The position numbers and the translations under genes are program-made. A stretch of DNA of 64,000 nucleotides from the NCBI GenBank assembly GCA_963716525.1, contig OY970315.1:3534001-3598000 (forward strand), written 5' to 3'. Positions 26,721-34,632 of this stretch are shown piece after piece (position 1 is the stretch's first letter; the number at the start of each line of letters is the position of its first letter). The stretch is from JBBREP01 sp963716525 (GTDB taxonomy: Bacteria > Actinomycetota > Acidimicrobiia > IMCC26256 > PALSA-610). The notes beneath the pieces are model-generated. The model did no database searches. It was not told the DNA's origin and saw only the letters and a program-made list of their open reading frames with translations.

Positions 26721-28457
26721 CTACGGGATCGCGATGCCGAGCGAGAACTCGCTCGTCGAGAGCTTCGGCGTCGTCGCGTCGGCCGTGACCACCTTCTTGG
26801 CCCCCGCGGCGGGCACGGCGAGCACGAGCGTGCCCGCGGCGTTCGCCTTCCCGCTGGTGAGGAAGGTCTTGCCCTGCGACTGCTGGCCCGCCGGCCGCGA
26901 CGACACGAACAGCTCGACCGTGCAGTTCGCGCACGTGGTCACCGTGACCGACGTGCGCGCCGGTTTGCTGAGCTTCGGCGCGAGGACTCCTTCGTTCACA
27001 TTCGGATCGCTCTTCGTGTCGAGCGCGTTGTACGGCCAAAGGTCGATACCCATCGCCGCACCGTTCGCGAAGATCGAGTTGTGCGTGAACCTGTTGTAGA
27101 TCGTCGGCGTCGGCGTCCGGTCGACCGGCTGGGTGCCCGTGGCCTGCAGCTGGATGCCGGCACCGTTGTACGCGATGACGTTGCCCGGGCCGATCGTGTT
27201 GCTGTACGCCCCGGCCTCGACGCGGATGCCGTAGAAGTTGTTCGGCGCCTTCACCCCGTTGGGTAGGACACCGATCAGGTTGTTGCTCACCGTGTCGTGG
27301 TTCTGGCCTTTGTTGATCATGATCCCGCCGATGCCGCTGTTCACGATCACGTTGTTGGCCACGACGTTGTCGTGCGCGTCGGACGGACAGGCTTGGTTGT
27401 TACACGTGCCGCGCCCCTCGAGGTTCACGCCGAAACCCTTGTTGCGCGCGTATGCGGGCGCGGCCGTGGCGGCGAGGTTCGTGCCGATGTAGTTGCCGAT
27501 CACGAAGTTGTGTGACGTCGACGGGATGTGCGAGATCTCGATCCCCTCCTCGACGTTGCCCGACGACACGTTGCGCTGGTACTGGCCGGTGCCGCCGATG
27601 ACGGTGTAGGTGGTGCCGCTGTTGACGTCGACCCCGTTCGCCTTGTTGGCCCGCTGCTGGGTGCCGGTGGGGTCGAGACCGATGATGTTGTTCTGGATCA
27701 CGTTCCGAGTGGTGGGCCACTGGTACGTGGCGATGCCTTGGTGCGCGCAGCCACCGATCACGTTCCGGTCGGCGAGGTTCGGGCGACCGATCACGTTGCC
27801 GTGTGCGCCGCCCTGCATGATGATGCACGACGAGCCCTCGACGAGCTTGTAGTTGGGGTCGTAGGCGCCGGTGGGCGTGAGCCCGATCATGTTGCCGACG
27901 ATCACGTTCGACGCCGACGCGGCCACGTTCATGTAGATGGTGTGCCGGAATCCGTGCATGTCGAGACCGCGGACCACATTGGCTGCGCTCTGGAGGACGA
28001 GACCGTCGAAGCTCGCGGGCCCGTGGCCGACGAGCTCGATGCGGTAGACGGCGTTGTCGGCGAGCGCGTTCGTGTTCGGCCGCGAACCGAGCTGCGTGAA
28101 GCCGTCGATCGTGACCCCGCCCCTGGCGTTCGTGACGGCAGGGAGCGCATTCGCCGGCGCGATCTTGTGCACACCGGTGCCGGCGATCGCGAACGCGATC
28201 GTGACCGGACCGCTCGCGGCGTTCGCCTCCTGGATCGCGGCGCGCAGCGTGCACTCTCTGGCCGTGGACGTGAGGCAGACCCCGTTGACCTTGGTGTCGG
28301 GGCGATCGGTCGTCGAGTTGACCGTGAACACCACCGGGACATGCGGCTTCGACACCGCGGCCGAGGCCGCGAGCGGCGCCGCCGACGACACGACGGCACC
28401 GGCCAGCGCGCCGAGGAACGCCGCGCGGCGCGCGGCGACGAACAGTGTGCAGCGCAT
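26721..28457 (-). CDS. Secreted right-handed beta-helix protein with CSLREA-like domain
   Basis: The product is 578 residues. A signal peptide (residues 1-34, ending AASAA) is followed by a CSLREX-type motif (CTLRAAIQEANAASG, about 68-82). A long parallel beta-helix region comes next, with many short repeats containing NVI, NNI and GN turns (NVIGRPNLADRNVIGG, RNVIQNNIIGLDPTG, NVVANNVIVNSGIGGIMI). The last 90 residues form a separate Ig/Fn-like strand domain (LSKPARTSVTVTTCANCTVELFVSS). Such proteins are surface or secreted polysaccharide-binding or lyase-like proteins; no catalytic site is identified. A 13-bp tandem repeat lies about 70 bases upstream of its ATG. Confidence 0.85.
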   Translation of the reverse strand: MRCTLFVAARRAAFLGALAGAVVSSAAPLAASAAVSKPHVPVVFTVNSTTDRPDTKVNGVCLTSTARECTLRAAIQEANAASGPVTIAFAIAGTGVHKIAPANALPAVTNARGGVTIDGFTQLGSRPNTNALADNAVYRIELVGHGPASFDGLVLQSAANVVRGLDMHGFRHTIYMNVAASASNVIVGNMIGLTPTGAYDPNYKLVEGSSCIIMQGGAHGNVIGRPNLADRNVIGGCAHQGIATYQWPTTRNVIQNNIIGLDPTGTQQRANKANGVDVNSGTTYTVIGGTGQYQRNVSSGNVEEGIEISHIPSTSHNFVIGNYIGTNLAATAAPAYARNKGFGVNLEGRGTCNNQACPSDAHDNVVANNVIVNSGIGGIMINKGQNHDTVSNNLIGVLPNGVKAPNNFYGIRVEAGAYSNTIGPGNVIAYNGAGIQLQATGTQPVDRTPTPTIYNRFTHNSIFANGAAMGIDLWPYNALDTKSDPNVNEGVLAPKLSKPARTSVTVTTCANCTVELFVSSRPAGQQSQGKTFLTSGKANAAGTLVLAVPAAGAKKVVTADATTPKLSTSEFSLGIAIP

Positions 28458-28828
28458 CGGCTGACCTCATCCCATGGTCGGCCCGGCGCTCACCGTGGCG
28501 GTGCGCGGGCCTGCTTGTCGTGGTGGCTGGTGTTGCTGGCTGGTGTTGCTGGCTGGTGTTGCTGGCTGGTGTTGCTGGCTGGTGTTGCTGGCTGGTGTTG
28601 CTGGCTGGTGTTGCTGGCTGGTGTTGCTGGCTGGTGTTGCTGGCTGGTGGGCGGCGCCGCACTCCCGCTTGGCCCCGCCCGAAGCCGCGCAAGCTATGAG
28701 CGCCACGGAGCGTCGACAAGTCGGCACGGATCGTCCCCGGTCAGCGCGCCGTGGCCCACACGTCCGACCCGTCGCCGGCGCGCCGCCGTGCCGGGCCGGT
28801 CCTCCCCAAGGGCGGCGCTGGCCGCGGG
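28458..28828. repeat. Intergenic region with a nine-copy 13-bp tandem repeat at 28527-28649
   Basis: The unit CTGGTGTTGCTGG occurs nine times without change from 28527 to 28643, then six more bases match. It sits 70-190 bases upstream of the beta-helix gene, on the promoter side. Because 13 is not a multiple of three, the array is open in several frames and creates spurious open frames full of LLAGVAGWCC or PATPASNTSQQHQ. The rest of the 371-base gap shows no gene. Copy-number change here could alter promoter spacing of the secreted-protein gene. Confidence 0.95.
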
Positions 28829-29242
28829 TCAGTCGTGACGGCGGTCGTCGTGCAGCGTGAGGCCGACGCAGTCGTGGCCGCACGCGGTGGTGCCGGGCTC
28901 GGGCGCGCCGGCCCGGTGCAGCACCGCCTTCACCGGCCGAACGAGCAGCAACGTGTCGTGCGCCCGGGTGTCGCTCGTGGTGTCGCCGTCCACGATGAGG
29001 CTGTAGCCGTCGCTCGTCGCGACCGGCGGCCAGTGCAGGCACACGATCGGGTTCGCCGCGGCATTCCGCGCGCTGCGCGAGCCCTGCAGCACCGCGATCG
29101 CCAGCTCCGCACCGCCGTTGCGCGACTCCACCTCCACCGGCGCGAGGTGCGGCCGGCACTCCGCGGTGACCGAGACCAAGAACGCAGCGGCGCCGAAGCG
29201 GTCGAGCGCCTCCGAGAGCGTTGCGGGCAGCGCGATCGTCAC
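28829..29242 (-). CDS. Pyridoxamine-5'-phosphate-oxidase-like FMN-binding family protein
   Basis: The product is about 137 residues with the split-barrel pattern of the PNPOx-like family: ALDRFGAAAFLVSVTAECRPHLAPVEVES, then LAIAVLQGSRSARNAAANPIVCLHWPP, then YSLIVDGDTT. Family members bind FMN or F420 and act as small oxidoreductases or haem-utilisation proteins. The GTG at 29242 overlaps the P450 stop (GTGA), indicating coupled translation and a possible shared pathway with the P450. The precise substrate is unknown. Confidence 0.7.
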   Translation of the reverse strand: MTIALPATLSEALDRFGAAAFLVSVTAECRPHLAPVEVESRNGGAELAIAVLQGSRSARNAAANPIVCLHWPPVATSDGYSLIVDGDTTSDTRAHDTLLLVRPVKAVLHRAGAPEPGTTACGHDCVGLTLHDDRRHD

Positions 29243-30498
29243 GGAGCCACCGTACCCAGCGGGCCGTCGTGAAGCCGCAGCAGCATGTGACGGATCCCGG
29301 TATGGCGGTTGCTGCGCGTCCACTCCACGGGTGCGGCGAGCTCGAACGCACCGAAGCGGGTGAACAGCTCCTCGAACATCACTCGCATCTCGAGGCGCGC
29401 CAGGCCGGCCCCCAGGCAATAGTGCACACCGCGCCCGAACGTGAGGTGCGGGTTCGGATCGCGCGCCACGTCGAACTCCATCGGACGTGCGAAGACCGCC
29501 TCGTCGCGGTTCGCCGACGCTTCCCAGAACAGCACCTTGTCGCCGGCCCGGATGCGATGGCCGCCCAGTTCCGTGTCGCGTGTCGCCGTGCGGCGCTTCG
29601 AGGGCGAGGGCGCGGTCCATCGCAGCATCTCCTCGATCGCCACCGGGAGCAGGTCATGCCGCGCGGCCAGGCAGCGCGAGTTGGTCGGGCCGTTCGATCA
29701 ACGCCAGCAACCCGCCCGCGATCGCGTTACGGGTGGTCTCCGAGCCCGCCGCGAAGAGCAGCGAGAAGAAGCTGTACAGCTCCAGGTCGTCGAGGCGCGG
29801 AGGGTCCTCGTCGTCGAGCGTGGCGTGGACGACGACCGAGAGCATGTCGTCGGCCGGGCACGTGCGCTTCTCGTCGATGAGCCGCGATCCGTACTCGAGC
29901 ATGTCGCGCGGCGCGCCCGACGGATCGGAGGCGGCGGAGGCGGCGAAGCCGGCGTCGCCGGTGCGGATGTCGAAACCGGGATCGACCGCGGCCCACAGGC
30001 GATGGCGGTCGGCCTCGGGGACGCCGAGCAGGATGCAGATCGCCTGCATCGGAAGCTCGGCCGCGACCTCGACGAGGAAGTCGACGGTGGCACCGTCGCC
30101 GATCGGGTCGAGCAGCGCGCGCGTGCGGCGGCGCAGCTCGACCTCGATGCGGCGGACCGTGCGCGGTGTGAGCCCGCTCGACACCAGCCGGCGGATGCGG
30201 TTGTGGCGCGGGTCGTCCATCATGTTGAGCACGAGGCCCGCGACGTCGAGATCCTGGAGGAGCGTGCCGCCGCCGGTGCGGGTGCCGCCGCGTTCGGACG
30301 AGTAGGTGGCCGCGTCGACCTGGATCTGTTGCGTCTCGGCGTACGTGGCGACCGACCAGAAGGCCTCGCCGTCGGGCGTGTGAGCAGTGGGCTCGTGCCG
30401 GAACACGGGCGCCAGCCGCCGGTGGCGCACGAACACCTCGTGGGGAAGCCACCGGCGAAGAGGTCGAGGTCGGTCAGATCGACGCCGAGCGGGTTCAC
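29239..30498 (-). CDS. Cytochrome P450, interrupted by two apparent frameshifts
   Basis: The haem-binding motif FGRGVHYCLGAGLARLE, the ExxR region EEMLRWTAPSPSKRR and the I-helix FAAGSETTRN identify a bacterial class I P450. Style and motifs resemble the CYP124/125/142 group of sterol or lipid hydroxylases, which is an inference. Three frames are needed: residues from the GTG at 30498 (VNPLGVDLTDLDLFAGGFP), then a shift at the C-run near 30442-30445 into HEVFVRHRRLAPVFRHEP. A second shift near 29655-29675 leads into the ExxR and haem regions. Both fit single-base loss or gain. The joined length is about 420 residues. It is coupled to the downstream PNPOx-like gene. Confidence 0.9.
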
Positions 30499-30593
30499 GA
30501 TTCGCAGTGTCGCGCCGCCCCGAACCACGTACGGTGGTGGGGGTTCCGCGGTGGGTAAGGAAAGGGAGCCATTATGCCGAAGAGGTTCTCGCC

Positions 30594-31094
30594 GTGACCC
30601 GCTGGATGCGGGTCGCCCGAGAGCTCGACCTCGTACGCGACATCGACATGACCGCAGGCAACCCGCTGCACACCGAGCCGAACCCAACGGCTGTGTTCGT
30701 GGCTCCGGCCCCACCGGAGCTGGGCGACGCCATGCCGATCTCCCGGCGGGAAGCGCCGCCGCTGCGGGCGGTGACGAGCGTGCCGCCGATCGCCGAGCCC
30801 CTGCCCGCCGAGCCCGAGCCCGCCGAGCCACCTGCGCCGACGTGGGTCGACATGGCCGCCGGCCGCGCCGTGCGCGAGCCGCAGGCGCGCGTGCGCCCCG
30901 ATGCCCGGCGCCCGGTCGAGCTCGAGGAGGCTGCCCGCCGGCGCGCCGCGGTGGACGCCGCGGCCCGGGCGGCCGCCGCGGTCGGCGACCCGGGCCCGCT
31001 GTACCGGTGCGCATACGCGATGGTGCAGGCGTTCATGTTCGCCTTCTTCACGAGCGGCATCGGGCTCGCGGCCTACGTGCTGCTCCGGCACTGA
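30594..31094 (+). CDS. Small tail-anchored membrane protein, unknown function
   Basis: The GTG at 30594 has GAAGAGG eight bases upstream and gives 166 residues. The middle is low in complexity and rich in Pro, Glu and Ala (EPLPAEPEPAEPPAPTW), with an Arg/Ala helix (EEAARRRAAVDAAARAAAAV). It ends in one hydrophobic helix, AYAMVQAFMFAFFTSGIGLAAYVLL. No family is recognised. A short competing frame starts at the ATG at 30573 (MPKRFSP, then stop) behind AAAGGGAG; it could be a leader peptide or reflect an indel. Confidence 0.55.
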   Translation: MTRWMRVARELDLVRDIDMTAGNPLHTEPNPTAVFVAPAPPELGDAMPISRREAPPLRAVTSVPPIAEPLPAEPEPAEPPAPTWVDMAAGRAVREPQARVRPDARRPVELEEAARRRAAVDAAARAAAAVGDPGPLYRCAYAMVQAFMFAFFTSGIGLAAYVLLRH

Positions 31095-31112
31095 CCCGGG
31101 GCGCCCGATGTG

Positions 31113-31195
31113 TGCCCGAGGTGGGAGTCGAACCCACACGCCCTTGCGGGCAGCGGATTTTGAGTCCGCCGTGTCTGCCATTCCACCACTCGGGC
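31113..31195 (-). tRNA. tRNA-Leu (CAA)
   Basis: The minus strand folds as a class II tRNA. Acceptor arms GCCCGAG/CTCGGGC, the anticodon stem GCGGA/TCCGC around loop CTCAAAA (anticodon CAA), a long variable arm (GCCCGCAAGGGC) and a T-arm GTGGG-TTCGACT-CCCAC are all present. The discriminator base is A and CCA is not encoded. It reads UUG codons. Confidence 0.95.
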
Positions 31196-31317
31196 GCACG
31201 GGGGAGACTACGAGACACCGCGACGCACGCGAGACGCCGAACATTCACCTCCGTGCCGGCACGTATTGCCGCGGTTCGCGCAATCTGCGCCACTACGCTG
31301 TCACGCCGAGGTAGCGA

Positions 31318-31599
31318 GTGGAGATCGGTTTGGGCGTCGGGGTTGTATGCGCCGCGTTGGTGCTGCTGGCCGTAATCGTGATCGGTCCGTCGCGCCGCGT
31401 CCGGGCCGAGAGCAAGATGCCGATCGAGACCCAGGTCCGGCTGCTGCTCGGCCTGCCCGAGGAGACGGGCGAGATGCGGGTGGTGGGGCCCACCGACCAC
31501 GGCCCCGGGCCGTCACCGTTCGACACCGCGCAGTTCAGCGCGCTGTCCAGTCTGGACGGGCCGGAGAGCGAATCCGAGCCCTCCACCGGGGCGGCGTAG
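31318..31599 (+). CDS. Small single-pass membrane protein, unknown
   Basis: The GTG at 31318, behind GAGG, gives 93 residues. One N-terminal helix (GLGVGVVCAALVLLAVIVIG) is followed by a basic stretch (PSRRVRAESK) and a Pro/Ser/Glu-rich cytoplasmic tail. No family is recognised. It stands alone between the tRNA gene and the convergent fabZ. Confidence 0.55.
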   Translation: MEIGLGVGVVCAALVLLAVIVIGPSRRVRAESKMPIETQVRLLLGLPEETGEMRVVGPTDHGPGPSPFDTAQFSALSSLDGPESESEPSTGAA

Positions 31600-31626
31600 C
31601 CCGAGCGCTCCCGGCGGCGGCGCGAA

Positions 31627-32055
31627 TCAGCGCGGTGCGAGCACGAAGAACAGCCGGGCCCGCACGGCCTCCTCGCCACCGACGCTGCCCCGGCCCGCGC
31701 CCCAGCCGCCGCGGCCGCTGAGCCGCTCCATGGAGACCTCGAGCCGCAGCTCGTCGCCCGGCCGCACCACCCGGCGCCAGCGCACCCCTTCGACCCCTCC
31801 GAAGAGGGGCAGCGTTCCCGCGTAGCGCCGGTCGGCGAGGAGCGCGATCGCGCCCGCCTGGGCGAGCGCCTCCAGCTGGAGCACGCCCGGCACCACCGGG
31901 TTGGCGGGGAAATGGCCGGCGAGCCACGGCTCGTCGCCGGTGATCCGCCAGCGCGTCACGCAGCGATCGCCCGGTTCGAGCTCCTCGACGCGGTCGGCGA
32001 AGCGGAACGGTGGACGGTGCGGCAAGAGGTCGAGCGCGCCCGCGATGTCCGCCAT
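31627..32055 (-). CDS. fabZ: 3-hydroxyacyl-ACP dehydratase, FabZ type
   Basis: FabZ removes water from 3-hydroxyacyl-ACP in the fatty-acid elongation cycle. The 142-residue product begins DLLPHRPPFRFADRVEEL and carries the catalytic motif GHFPANPVVPGVLQLEALAQ, with active-site His and Glu. The length is normal. The ATG at 32055 was chosen; the longer frame reads through the fabD promoter and repeat region. It is divergent from the fabD operon, so the two share a 293-base control region. Confidence 0.92.
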   Translation of the reverse strand: MADIAGALDLLPHRPPFRFADRVEELEPGDRCVTRWRITGDEPWLAGHFPANPVVPGVLQLEALAQAGAIALLADRRYAGTLPLFGGVEGVRWRRVVRPGDELRLEVSMERLSGRGGWGAGRGSVGGEEAVRARLFFVLAPR

Positions 32056-32164
32056 CGCCCCGGCACGGTACCCGCGGTGCCGAGGCGGCGCCCCGGCCGC
32101 GCTGTCGTCGCGCCGTCGCCACGTCGTGGCCGGGCCGCCGGCGCGGCGCATTCCTCGACTGTTC

Positions 32165-32215
32165 ACAGGCCGGTGACGCGGTACTCGCAAGTAATGCGCT
32201 CGCGTAGCGGCCTGT
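32165..32215. promoter_or_regulatory. Nested inverted repeats between fabZ and fabD, candidate operator
   Basis: Outer arms ACAGGCCG (32165-32172) and CGGCCTGT (32208-32215) enclose an inner inverted repeat TACT-CGCA-AGTA (32182-32193). The inner element has the size and TACT/AGTA half-sites of a TetR-family operator. The position, between divergent fabZ and fabD, suits a fatty-acid regulator that controls both sides. No regulator gene is adjacent. Confidence 0.4.
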
Positions 32216-32280
32216 AACGCCGGGCCGCGGCACCGGGTCCCAACCGGACCAGGTAGTTGCGGCCAGCAAACAGGCGCGGC

Positions 32281-32336
32281 CAACCAGTCGAGGCCAACCA
32301 GTCGAGGCCAACCAGTCGAGGCCAACCAGTCGAGGA
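32281..32336 (+). repeat. Four-copy 14-bp tandem repeat before the fabD ribosome binding site
   Basis: CCAACCAGTCGAGG is repeated four times without change (32281, 32295, 32309, 32323). The last copy runs straight into GAGGAGGAGA, the fabD ribosome binding site. The array therefore lies in the 5' leader of the FAS-II operon, and its length may vary between strains. Confidence 0.95.
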
Positions 32337-32348
32337 GGAGACGTCGTC

Positions 32349-33314
32349 GTGCGGGTCGCCATCGTCTTTCCCGGGCAGGGAACCCAGGCTGTCGGTATGG
32401 GCCGCCCGTGGAAAGGGCATCCTTCGTGGTCGGTCGTCGACGCGGTGGAGCAAGCGCTCGGCGCGCCGCTCGCGCCGCTGCTGCTCGACGCGCCGGCCGA
32501 GCAGCTCGCCCGCACGCGTGAGGCGCAGCTCGCGGTGCTCACGACCTCGCTCGTGGCCTGGGACGCGGCCCGGCCGGCGATCGAGGCGCACCACGAGATC
32601 GTGGGCTACGCCGGCCATTCGCTCGGCCAGGTGACCGCGTTGATCGCGTCGGGTGTGCTGCCGCTCGACGCCGGTGCGCGGTTCGCCCGCCGGCGCGCCG
32701 AGCTGACCCAGGCGGCGGCCGATGCGCAGCCGGGACGCATGGCGGCCCTCGTCGGCGCGTCGATCGAGCAGGCACGCGAGGCGTGCGCCGCCGCGCCCGA
32801 CGCGGCATGGGTCGCCAACGACAACGCGCCGGGGCAGGTGGTGATCGCGGGCACGCCCGAGGGCGTCGACGCGGCCACGCAACACGCCGCCGCGCTCGGC
32901 GTGCGCAAGGCGCTGCCGCTCGCGGTGGGCGGCGCGTTCCACACACCGCTGATGCGCAGCGCCTGCGCGGGGCTCGACGAGATACTCGCCACGATCCCGC
33001 TGCACGACCCGCACCGCCCGGTCGTGTCGAACGACGACGCCCGCCCCTACCCCGCGGCCGATGGCTGGCGGTCCCGTCTCGTGCGCCACCCAACGGTCAC
33101 CGTGGAATGGCGCGCGTCGATGATCGCCCTGGTCGAGCAGCTCGGCGCGCAGGCGTTCGTCGAGGTCGGGCAGGGCACGATGATCGCCGGTGTCGCCAAG
33201 CGCACCGTGCGGGGCACGCCGGTGATCGGCGTCGCCGCGCCGTACGACGTCGAGCTCCTCGCTGAAGGGGCCGGAACCGAAACCGAAACCGTAGAAGGGA
33301 GCACATCGTCGTGA
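32349..33314 (+). CDS. fabD: Malonyl-CoA:ACP transacylase
   Basis: FabD loads malonate from malonyl-CoA onto ACP, giving the extender for FAS-II. Seen: FPGQGTQAVGMG (residues 7-18), the nucleophile elbow GHSLGQ (Ser about 92), RMAALVG and the catalytic His in GGAFHTPLM. The length of 321 residues is normal. The GTG at 32349 follows a strong GAGGAGGAGA site. It is the first gene of a tightly packed operon; its stop overlaps the next start (GTGA). Confidence 0.95.
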   Translation: MRVAIVFPGQGTQAVGMGRPWKGHPSWSVVDAVEQALGAPLAPLLLDAPAEQLARTREAQLAVLTTSLVAWDAARPAIEAHHEIVGYAGHSLGQVTALIASGVLPLDAGARFARRRAELTQAAADAQPGRMAALVGASIEQAREACAAAPDAAWVANDNAPGQVVIAGTPEGVDAATQHAAALGVRKALPLAVGGAFHTPLMRSACAGLDEILATIPLHDPHRPVVSNDDARPYPAADGWRSRLVRHPTVTVEWRASMIALVEQLGAQAFVEVGQGTMIAGVAKRTVRGTPVIGVAAPYDVELLAEGAGTETETVEGSTSS

Positions 33315-33637
33315 TCCACCACGCCGCCGCGCCAAGGCGCGCGGCCAGCCTGCCCGCGAGCGAGACGAGCACGGGGCGAGAGGCGCCACACCACTCGGGC
33401 GAAGGCATCTCGATGCCGGAGCGGATCATCGTCGCCCCGGCGGTGGGGCGCTTCCGGTTGACCGCCGTCACGTACCGCGGTGCGTTCGTCGACGAGGGTC
33501 AGGAGATCGGTGTCGTGGAGGGGCCGAGCACCGAGGCCGCGGTGCGGAGCCCGTTCTCGGGCTGTCTCATGGGTGTGCTCGCGCTGGAGGGCGAACGGCT
33601 GCGCGCCGGTCAACCGGTCGCATGGCTCCGCGCGTGA
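33311..33637 (+). CDS. Biotinyl/lipoyl-domain-like protein without the modified lysine
   Basis: The last 74 residues follow the biotin-carboxyl-carrier barrel fold: RIIVAPAVGRFRL, FVDEGQEIGVVEG, VRSPFSGCLMGVLALEGERLRAGQPVAWL. Where real carriers have EAMKM, this protein has EGPST, and the whole reading frame contains no lysine, so it cannot be biotinylated or lipoylated there. Two starts are possible: the GTG at 33311 overlapping fabD, or the ATG at 33413, seven bases behind GAAGG, which begins the domain itself. It overlaps fabH by 16 bases. Within an operon that also holds a carboxyltransferase it may be structural or regulatory. Confidence 0.75.
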   Translation: MIHHAAAPRRAASLPASETSTGREAPHHSGEGISMPERIIVAPAVGRFRLTAVTYRGAFVDEGQEIGVVEGPSTEAAVRSPFSGCLMGVLALEGERLRAGQPVAWLRA

Positions 33638-34632
33638 GCGCCGTCTCGATCACGGGGTGGGCCGCGGTCGCACCGAGCACTCGGCTGACCAACGCCGACC
33701 TCGAAGCGCGCGTCGACACGAGCGACGCCTGGATCGTGGAGCGCACGGGTATCCGCGAGCGCCGGATCGCGGGCGCCGGCGAGAGCACCGCGACGCTCGC
33801 GTGCGATGCCGCGGCCGAGGCGATCAAGCGCGCCGGCGTGACGCCGCACGACATCGACCTGATGATCATCGCGACCGTCACGCCCGAGACGCTGATCCCC
33901 CACACGGGTGCATACGTGGGCGAGCGACTCGGGCTGCGGTGCGGGAGCTTCGACCTCAACGCCGCGTGCTCGGGCTTCGTGTACGCGAGCGTGGTCGCCT
34001 CGGCGCTCCTGCGGAGCGGGCTGTGCCACGTGCTCGTGGTGGGCGCGGAGACCCTGTCGCGCATCACCGACCCTCACGATCGGGGCACGTGCATCCTCTT
34101 CGGCGACGGCGCGGGCGCGGCCGTGTGGAGTCGCGCCGAGGAAGGCTCCGACGCGATGCTCGGCTGGGACCTCGGTTGCGACGGCTCGGCGGCCGACCTG
34201 CTCATCATCCCCGCGGGCGGCTCGGCCCGTCCCGCATCGGCGCGAACGGTGGCCGCGGGCGACCACTACTTGAAGATGCAGGGCCAAGAGGTGTTCAAGC
34301 GCGCGGTGAGGGCGGTGGTCGACAGTGCGCGTGTCACGCTCGAGCGCAGCGGCACGTCGGCGGACGACGTGCGGTGGTTCGTGCCTCACCAGGCGAACGG
34401 GCGCATCATCGTGAGCGCCGCGCAGCGCCTCGGCTTCGGCGACGACCGCGTGATCTCGAACCTCGACCGGTTCGGCAACACGTCGTCGGCCTCGATCCCG
34501 CTGGCGTTGTTCGAAGCCGTCGACGAGGGCCGCGTACGTGACGGCGACCTGATACTCCTGTCGGGGTTCGGCGCCGGCATGACCTGGGCAAGCGCGCTGA
34601 TCCGCTGGGACGGCACGAGGCATCCCGCGTGA
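33622..34632 (+). CDS. fabH: 3-oxoacyl-ACP synthase III
   Basis: FabH starts fatty-acid synthesis by condensing acyl-CoA with malonyl-ACP. The 336-residue product shows TSDAWIVERTGIRERR, the nucleophile in NAACSGFVYA (Cys about 116), and the His and Asn of the triad in VPHQANGRI and GNTSSASIP. It lies between the biotinyl-like gene and fabG, with short overlaps on both sides. Primer choice (straight or branched) cannot be told from sequence. Confidence 0.95.
   Translation: MAPRVSAVSITGWAAVAPSTRLTNADLEARVDTSDAWIVERTGIRERRIAGAGESTATLACDAAAEAIKRAGVTPHDIDLMIIATVTPETLIPHTGAYVGERLGLRCGSFDLNAACSGFVYASVVASALLRSGLCHVLVVGAETLSRITDPHDRGTCILFGDGAGAAVWSRAEEGSDAMLGWDLGCDGSAADLLIIPAGGSARPASARTVAAGDHYLKMQGQEVFKRAVRAVVDSARVTLERSGTSADDVRWFVPHQANGRIIVSAAQRLGFGDDRVISNLDRFGNTSSASIPLALFEAVDEGRVRDGDLILLSGFGAGMTWASALIRWDGTRHPA

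Noticed and set aside
28527..28649. CRISPR array
   Set aside because: The copies are directly adjacent, 13 bp long and have no spacers; no cas genes are present.
28474..28860. Open frames with repeated LLAGVAGWCC or PATPASNTSQQHQ
   Set aside because: They come from the non-coding 13-bp tandem array, which is open in all three frames because 13 is not a multiple of three.
30573..30596. A seven-codon gene MPKRFSP behind AAAGGGAG
   Set aside because: Too short to support as a protein; it may be a leader or the result of an indel, so it is noted under the gene at 30594.
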